Shown here: in pieces, positions 58,879 through 64,000 of the stretch | Layout of the letters: each line of letters opens with the position of its first letter | How positions within the stretch are numbered: position 1 is the stretch's first letter | Source of the DNA: Pseudonocardia sp. 73-21 | GTDB taxonomy: Bacteria > Actinomycetota > Actinomycetes > Mycobacteriales > Pseudonocardiaceae | Reading direction: 5' to 3' | Assembly: GCF_001899645.1 (NCBI RefSeq) | Contig: NZ_MKVV01000035.1 | Coordinates: forward strand, 101,263 to 165,262 | DNA: 64,000 nucleotides | Notes under the pieces: generated by a model | The model's input: the letters and a program-made list of their open reading frames with translations, nothing else | What the model was told of the DNA's origin: nothing | The model's database searches: none | Program-made: the position numbers and the translations under genes

Positions 58879-60126
58879 TCAGCGGCGGGCCGGGCTCGGG
58901 GTGCGGCGGGTCGGCGTCGGGGTGCGCACGGTGTCCGCGGCCGCGGTGGTGCTGCTCGCGGTGGTGCTCGCACTGTGACCGTTGCTGTCGCCGGCGGGGG
59001 CGTCGGCGGCCGATGCCGTGACGGTGTCGCGGACCGGCGCTGTCTCAGCGGCGGGTGCTGACTCGGGGCTCGGTTCCGGTGCGTCGACCGGGAGCTCCGC
59101 CACCGGCTGCGGATCCGACTGGGGGAGCCCCGCGTCGGGCGTGACCGCCGCAGGTGTGGTGATCTCGCCCTCCACCGGCCGGCCCAGGTCGCCGACCGTG
59201 CTGGCCAGGACGGCGCGGGTGCCGTCGAGCTGCTCGGCGAGCCGCCCGCGCAGCGCCACCAGCTCGGCCACCCGGCGCTGGGCGTCGGCGACGATCTGCG
59301 CGGCGGTGCGGCGGGCGTCCTCCACGAGGCTCCGCGCCTCGGCAGCGGCGGAGGCCCGCATCTCGGCCGTGATGCGTCGGGTGGACTCCTGCTCCGCGAC
59401 GAGGGCCGTCAGGGCCTCCTTGCGGCGCTGGTCCATCGCGATGAAGAAGTCCTCCTCGACCAGCGCGCGCCGGGCCTCGGACTCGGACCAGGCCTGCGCC
59501 CGGGCCTGCTCGGCCTCAGCCGTGGCCGCGGCCAGCTTCTCGGCGGCCGCCCGGAGCTCGGACTCCTGCTCCGTGCGGAGCCGGGTGCGCTCGTGCTCCG
59601 CCGCCGCGTCGGCCTCGGCGATGGCCTGCGCGCTGGCCAGCCGGTCGGCCTCCAGCGCCGCGCGCAGCTCGGCGCGCTGCCGCTCCGCCGTCTCGGCGTC
59701 CGCGCGGACGGCGAGACGCACCGTGGCGACCTCGTTCTGCGCGTCGGCGACGATCTGCTCGGCCTTCTGCTCGGCCTCGCGGACCCGCCTGTTCACCTCG
59801 GTCTCGGCACGGGCGAGCATCTCCGCCACCTCGTCCTCGGCCAGCCGCAGCATCGATCGCATGCGCTCGCTCATGCCCTGCACGCTCTGCTGGGGGCTGA
59901 CGAGCGTGCGCACCTGGGCGCGCAGGCGGTCGGCCCGGGCCCGGGAGTCGTCGAGCTCCCGGTTGAGCTGCGCAGCCTGGTCGAGGGCGGCGTCCCGATC
60001 CGTGGTCAGGATCCGGACGTCGGCGTCGAGCCGGCGCAGGTGGGCCTCCACCTGCGCCTGGTCGTAGCCCTTCCTGACCACCTCGAATGCGGCGTCGGGC
60101 GAGGGCACAACGGGGTCTCCGGCCAT
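58879..60126 (-). CDS. DivIVA-like coiled-coil protein
   Basis: 415 residues. The N-terminus (FEVVRKGYDQAQVEAHLRRLDADV) matches the DivIVA membrane-curvature domain. A very long coiled coil rich in A, E, R and Q (about 40-300) and an acidic, proline/alanine/threonine-rich tail follow. Such proteins mark poles or organise polar growth or division. It is not the main Wag31/DivIVA, whose gene lies in the division cluster. ATG 60126. It is convergent with the zinc-ribbon gene. Confidence 0.85.
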   Translation of the reverse strand: MAGDPVVPSPDAAFEVVRKGYDQAQVEAHLRRLDADVRILTTDRDAALDQAAQLNRELDDSRARADRLRAQVRTLVSPQQSVQGMSERMRSMLRLAEDEVAEMLARAETEVNRRVREAEQKAEQIVADAQNEVATVRLAVRADAETAERQRAELRAALEADRLASAQAIAEADAAAEHERTRLRTEQESELRAAAEKLAAATAEAEQARAQAWSESEARRALVEEDFFIAMDQRRKEALTALVAEQESTRRITAEMRASAAAEARSLVEDARRTAAQIVADAQRRVAELVALRGRLAEQLDGTRAVLASTVGDLGRPVEGEITTPAAVTPDAGLPQSDPQPVAELPVDAPEPSPESAPAAETAPVRDTVTASAADAPAGDSNGHSASTTASSTTAAADTVRTPTPTRRTPSPARR

Positions 60127-60238
60127 GAACTCACCGTACCGGGCCCACCCCGAAGGGTGGCGTGAAGAGTGCTGTGCGGGTGAACAGCCTCACGCATCGG
60201 GGTGACGCCCGGTGAACTCCTCTCGGATTCCGCGACCG

Positions 60239-61570
60239 TCAGATTCCACGGAAGCGATTGATCGCGTCGATGTGCTTGGCCCGCAGCTCCGGGTCGGTGA
60301 CCCCGAGGCCCTCCTCGGGCGCGAGCGCCAGCACACCGACCTTGCCCTGGTGGCTGTTGGTGTGCACGTCCATCGCCGCCTGGCCCGTGTCCTCGAGGGA
60401 GTACACCTTCGAGAGCGTGGGGTGGATGAGGCCCTTCGCGATGAGCCGGTTGGCCTCGAACGACTCGCGGTAGTTCGCGAAGTGCGAGCCGACGATGCGC
60501 TTGAGGTTCATCCACAGGAAGCGGTTGTCGTAGGTGTGCATGTAGCCCGAGGTGGACGCGCAGGTGACGATCGTGCCGCCCTTGCGCGTGACGTAGACGC
60601 TGGCGCCGAACGTCTCCCGCCCCGGGTGCTCGAAGACGATGTCGGGGTCGTCACCCCCGGTGAGCTCGCGGATCTTCCCGCCGAACCGCTTCCACTCCTT
60701 GGGGTCCTGGTTGTCCTCGTCCTTCCAGAACCGGTAGCCCTCCGCGGAGCGGTCGATGATCAGCTCGGCGCCCATCCTGCGGCAGATCTCGGCCTTCTCC
60801 GGCGACGAGACGACGCACACCGGCGTGGCCCCGCCGTTGAGGGCGAACTGGGTGGCGTAGGAGCCCAGCCCTCCGGACGCGCCCCAGATGAGGACCGTGT
60901 CGCCCTGCTTCATGGCGGCACCGTTGCGGGAGACGAGCTGCCGGTAGGCCGTGGAGTTGACCAGGCCGGGAGCAGCGGCCTCCTCCCACGTCAGGTGCGC
61001 GGGCTTGGCCATCAGCTGGTTGGACTTGACCAGCGCGAGCTGGGCGAGCCCGCCGAAGTTGGTTTCGAAGCCCCAGATGCGCTGCTCGGGGTCCATCATC
61101 GAGTCGCCGTGGCCGTCGGGGCTCTCCAGTTCCACCGAGAGGCAGTGCGCCACGACCTGGTCGCCCGGCTTCCACGCGTTGACGCCGGGACCGGTGCGCA
61201 GCACGACGCCGGCCAGGTCGGAGCCCACGATGTGGTACGGCAGGTCGTGCCGCTTGGTGAGCGGCGAGATCTTCCCGTAGCGCTTGAGGAAGCTGAACGT
61301 GGAGACCGGTTCGAAGATCGAGGTCCACACGGTGTTGTAGTTGATGGCGCTGGCCATCACCGCGACGATGGCCTCGCCCGGGCCCAGCTCCGGCGTGGGC
61401 ACGTCCTCGACGTGGAGGCTCTTGCGAGGGTCCTTTTCACGCGAGGGCATGCCCGCGAACATCTCCGCCTCGTCCTCGTGGACGGTGACGGCGCGGTAGT
61501 GCTCGGGCACGGCGAGCCCGCCGAGCGCGTCGTGCTCTCCCGCGAGAATCGCGTCGAGGATCTCCTGCAC
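60239..61570 (-). CDS. ccr: Crotonyl-CoA carboxylase/reductase
   Basis: 443 residues, medium-chain dehydrogenase/reductase fold, usual Ccr length. It reduces crotonyl-CoA with NADPH while adding CO2 to give ethylmalonyl-CoA, the key step of the ethylmalonyl-CoA pathway and a polyketide precursor route. Marks are SAINYNTVWTSIFEPVSTF, the long acidic insertion, the cofactor loop WGASGGLGSYATQF, and FEHPGRETFGASVYV with the CO2-site region. GTG 61570 is preceded by GGAGG on the minus strand; upstream residues in frame are spurious. Confidence 0.94.
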   Translation of the reverse strand: MQEILDAILAGEHDALGGLAVPEHYRAVTVHEDEAEMFAGMPSREKDPRKSLHVEDVPTPELGPGEAIVAVMASAINYNTVWTSIFEPVSTFSFLKRYGKISPLTKRHDLPYHIVGSDLAGVVLRTGPGVNAWKPGDQVVAHCLSVELESPDGHGDSMMDPEQRIWGFETNFGGLAQLALVKSNQLMAKPAHLTWEEAAAPGLVNSTAYRQLVSRNGAAMKQGDTVLIWGASGGLGSYATQFALNGGATPVCVVSSPEKAEICRRMGAELIIDRSAEGYRFWKDEDNQDPKEWKRFGGKIRELTGGDDPDIVFEHPGRETFGASVYVTRKGGTIVTCASTSGYMHTYDNRFLWMNLKRIVGSHFANYRESFEANRLIAKGLIHPTLSKVYSLEDTGQAAMDVHTNSHQGKVGVLALAPEEGLGVTDPELRAKHIDAINRFRGI

Positions 61571-61704
61571 GGCTGGCCTCCGATGGCGTCGTCTGCTTGG
61601 TATCCCGAAAGTTACTGCGCGGTATGGTACCCGTGACCCTGCAAAGTGAGAGTTTCCGCCCAGCGATGGTGACAATCGCCATCTCGAACGGTCCAGAGAC
61701 CGGT

Positions 61705-62145
61705 TCAGTGCGCGGCCGCGGGCTCCACGAGCTCGACGAGCACTCCGCCGGCGTCCTTCGGGTGCACGAAGTTGATGCGCGACTCGGCCGTGCCCCGGCG
61801 CGGTGCGTCGTAGAGCAGCCGGATGCCCTTTTCACGGAGGGCGGCGCTCGTGGCCTCGATGTCGGTGACGCGGTAGGCCATCTGCTGGATGCCGGGGCCG
61901 TTGCGGTCCAGGAACTTGCCGATCGCCGAATCGGGGCGCAGGGGCGCGAGCAGCTGGATCGCGGTGCCGGAGTCGCCGGGCGCGGACAGCATGGCCTCGC
62001 GCACGCCCTGTTCCTCGTTGACCTCCTCGTGCGTGGCGACGAGCCCGAAGGTGGCGCCGTAGAACGCGATGGCCTCGTCGAGGTCGGCGACCGCGATGCC
62101 GACGTGGTCGACCCCGATGACACCCGTGTACGTCTGTTCTCCCAT
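61705..62145 (-). CDS. mce: Methylmalonyl-CoA/ethylmalonyl-CoA epimerase
   Basis: 146 residues of the glyoxalase/VOC fold. It racemises the alpha carbon of methylmalonyl- and ethylmalonyl-CoA. Metal ligands are in VDHVGIAVADLDEAI, the glutamine of TAIQLLAP, the second-half IQQMAYRVTDI and the final VLVELVEPAAA. ATG 62145 gives the expected length. It is 134 bp upstream of ccr on the same strand and divergent from the thiolase, matching the conserved epimerase-thiolase pair of mycobacteria, with ccr added beside it. Confidence 0.93.
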   Translation of the reverse strand: MGEQTYTGVIGVDHVGIAVADLDEAIAFYGATFGLVATHEEVNEEQGVREAMLSAPGDSGTAIQLLAPLRPDSAIGKFLDRNGPGIQQMAYRVTDIEATSAALREKGIRLLYDAPRRGTAESRINFVHPKDAGGVLVELVEPAAAH

Positions 62146-62285
62146 GCCGGGAATGTAACCCGGACGGCCGCTGACGTGGCGTTGTGCCACGTATCACCAC
62201 CGTGACGTGGCCGCGGGCCGGGATCGTGGGTCCGCCCGGCGGGTATCGTCGGCCAACCCCTGCCACCGCAGTCGCTGGAGGAAAC

Positions 62286-63476
62286 GTGTCCGGAACCGTC
62301 ATCGTCGCAGGAGCACGCACCCCGATGGGGCGTCTGCTGGGCTCGCTCAAGGGCTTCACGGGCGCACAGCTCGGAGGTGTGGCGATCAAGGCGGCGCTCG
62401 AACGCGCGGGCGTGGCCCCCGAGCAGGTGCAGTACACGATCATGGGACAGGTGCTGACCGCCGGCGCCGGCCAGATCCCGGCCCGGCAGGCGGCCGTGGC
62501 CGGGGGCATCCCGATGGACGTGCCCGCGTTGACCATCAACAAGGTCTGCCTCTCGGGCATCGACGCCATCGCGCTGGCCGACCAGCTCATCCGCGCCGGT
62601 GAGGCCGACATCATCGTGGCCGGCGGCCAGGAGTCGATGACCCAGGCGCCGCACCTGCTGGGCAAGAGCCGCGAGGGCTACAAGTACGGCGACGTGACCA
62701 TGCAGGACCACATGGCCTACGACGGCCTGTTCTGCGCGTTCGACCAGGTGGCGATGGGCGCGTCCACCGAGAAGTACAACAGCCGCTACGAGATCACCCG
62801 CGCCGAGCAGGACGAGTTCGCCGCCCGCTCGCACCGGCGCGCCGCCGCCGCCGTGGAGAAGGGCTACTTCGCCGAGGAGATCACCCCGGTGTCGATCCCC
62901 CAGCGCAAGGGCGACCCGGTCGAGTTCTCCCTCGACGAGGGCATCCGGCCCGACACCACCGCCGAGGGGCTCGCCAAGCTCCGACCCGCCTTCTCCTCCG
63001 ACGGCACGATCACCGCGGGCTCGTCCTCGCCGATCTCCGACGGGGCCGCCGCCGTGGTCGTGATGAGCAAGGCCAAGGCCGAGGAGCTGGGCCTGACCTG
63101 GCTCGCCGAGATCGGCGCCCAGGGCATGGTGGCCGGCCCGGACGCGAGCCTGCACGAGCAGCCGGCCAACGCCATCGCGAAGGCCTGCGAGAAGGAGGGC
63201 ATCACGCCCGCCGACCTCGACCTCATCGAGATCAACGAGGCGTTCGCCGCCGTGGGCATCGTCTCGGCCCGCAAGCTCGGCATCGACGAGGACAAGGTGA
63301 ACGTCAACGGCGGGGCCATCGCGCTGGGCCACCCGATCGGCATGTCGGGCGCCCGCATCGCGCTGAGCCTGGCGCTGGAGCTCAAGCGCCGCGGCGGCGG
63401 CGTGGGTGCGGCCGCCCTGTGCGGTGGCGGCGGGCAGGGCGACGCCCTGATCGTCCGGGTGCCGGCCGCGAGCTGA
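62286..63476 (+). CDS. Acetyl-CoA acetyltransferase (thiolase)
   Basis: 396 residues. It condenses two acetyl-CoA to acetoacetyl-CoA or runs in reverse. The nucleophile is C88 in [12 protein letters not shown]; most family members have a Gly where this Leu follows Cys. The C-terminal site has [17 protein letters not shown] and the second cysteine in [17 protein letters not shown] 62286 follows GGAGGAAAC. It could provide the first step toward crotonyl-CoA for Ccr. meaB follows after 10 bp. Confidence 0.94.
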   Translation: MSGTVIVAGARTPMGRLLGSLKGFTGAQLGGVAIKAALERAGVAPEQVQYTIMGQVLTAGAGQIPARQAAVAGGIPMDVPALTINKVCLSGIDAIALADQLIRAGEADIIVAGGQESMTQAPHLLGKSREGYKYGDVTMQDHMAYDGLFCAFDQVAMGASTEKYNSRYEITRAEQDEFAARSHRRAAAAVEKGYFAEEITPVSIPQRKGDPVEFSLDEGIRPDTTAEGLAKLRPAFSSDGTITAGSSSPISDGAAAVVVMSKAKAEELGLTWLAEIGAQGMVAGPDASLHEQPANAIAKACEKEGITPADLDLIEINEAFAAVGIVSARKLGIDEDKVNVNGGAIALGHPIGMSGARIALSLALELKRRGGGVGAAALCGGGGQGDALIVRVPAAS

Positions 63477-63486
63477 ACCCTCGGTG

Positions 63487-64000
63487 ATGGCACGGCGGCT
63501 CGACGTCCCGCAGCTGGTGGTGCGGGCCCGGCAGGGTGAGCAGCTCGCCGTGGGCCGCCTGTTGTCGCTCGTGGAATCCGACACCCCCGCAGGGCGCGAC
63601 GCCCTGCGGGAGGTGGCGGCCGCCCTCGCCCCGTACACCGGCCGCGCGCACGTGGTGGGCCTGACCGGGCCACCCGGGGTGGGGAAGAGCACCACCACGT
63701 CGGCGCTGGTGGGAGCCCTGCGGGCGCAGAACCGGCGCGTGGGCGTGCTCGCCGTGGACCCGTCGTCACCGTTCTCCGGTGGAGCGTTGCTCGGCGATCG
63801 GGTGCGGATGGCCGAGCACGCCACCGACGACGGTGTGTTCATCCGCTCCATGGCCACCCGCGGCCACCTGGGCGGCCTGTCCTGGTCGACGCCGCAGGCG
63901 CTGCGGGTGCTCGACGCCGCCGGCTGCGACGTGGTGCTCATCGAGACCGTGGGCGTGGGGCAGAGCGAGGTGGAGGTGGTGGCGCTGGCCGACACCACCG
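63487..64000 (+). CDS. meaB: MeaB/ArgK-type GTPase, partial
   Basis: The first 171 residues are in the window; the rest lies to the right. It is a G3E-family P-loop GTPase that loads and protects B12-dependent acyl-CoA mutases. Walker A is GPPGVGKS (61-68), followed by VLAVDPSSPFSGGALLGDRVRM, FIRSMATRGHLGGL and ETVGVGQSEVEVV, all typical. ATG 63487 lies 10 bp after the thiolase stop. Its client here is likely the mutase at 31703 or one outside the window. Confidence 0.93.
   Translation, partial: MARRLDVPQLVVRARQGEQLAVGRLLSLVESDTPAGRDALREVAAALAPYTGRAHVVGLTGPPGVGKSTTTSALVGALRAQNRRVGVLAVDPSSPFSGGALLGDRVRMAEHATDDGVFIRSMATRGHLGGLSWSTPQALRVLDAAGCDVVLIETVGVGQSEVEVVALADTT

Overview
The window is very GC-rich, dense, and coded mostly with GTG or ATG starts and G/C third positions. 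The gene order argS-lysA-hom-thrC-thrB-rho-rpmE-prfA-prmC-tsaC-glyA-wecA-atp(I,B,E,F,H,A,G,D,C)-DUF2550-cobalamin adenosyltransferase-murA, followed by nucS, methylmalonyl-CoA epimerase and a thiolase, is a conserved chromosomal core of Actinobacteria. Together with NucS mismatch endonuclease, an Asp117-type MurA and many apparently leaderless genes, it points to a mycelial actinomycete, most likely Pseudonocardiales (Pseudonocardia-like). This assignment is an inference from gene order and protein style, not a database match.

Layout. 1-2.2 kb: tail of an unknown gene, tRNA-Arg(CCG), and a DUF3105/DUF305 pair. 2.3-9.3 kb: argS, lysA and the hom-thrC-thrB threonine operon, which has a Thr-rich leader ORF coupled to hom. 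9.6-18.4 kb: rho (frameshifted as read), a dead metallophosphoesterase, rpmE, prfA, prmC, tsaC, a TetR regulator and glyA. 18.4-28.1 kb: wecA and the complete F1Fo ATP synthase operon. 28.1-33.7 kb: a 22-bp repeat array, cobalamin adenosyltransferase, murA, a DUF1206 protein and ethylmalonyl-CoA mutase. 33.8-39.7 kb: a five-gene oligopeptide/dipeptide-type ABC transporter. 39.7-46.9 kb: accessory DNA with a DUF559 remnant, a protein with 14-residue repeats, an ectoine-type transporter (ehuBCDA) with a second binding protein, a broken VapBC-like pair and a crotonase. 46.9-51.6 kb: a P450 disrupted by a 14-bp tandem repeat, an acyl-CoA dehydrogenase, and an amidohydrolase/small ORF/NUDIX operon. 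51.6-64 kb: a large LuxR-type ATPase regulator, nucS, an aldehyde dehydrogenase, a duplicated 3-hydroxyacyl-CoA dehydrogenase, a DivIVA-like protein, crotonyl-CoA carboxylase/reductase, an epimerase, a thiolase and the start of a MeaB GTPase.

How they work together. Thiolase, 3-hydroxyacyl-CoA dehydrogenase, a crotonase-family protein, Ccr, epimerase, ethylmalonyl-CoA mutase, the MeaB chaperone and the B12 adenosyltransferase could supply the first half of the ethylmalonyl-CoA pathway and its cofactor maintenance, although they are dispersed rather than clustered. The transporters suggest uptake of peptides and compatible solutes.

The most unusual material is between and inside genes: a family of exactly 40-bp palindromes (three copies), a 22-bp periodic repeat at two loci, long terminator-like inverted repeats, a recurrent '-10 box, 6-8 bp, GTG' leaderless promoter design, two genes (rho, P450) whose frame is broken exactly inside short tandem repeats, and four decayed genes.
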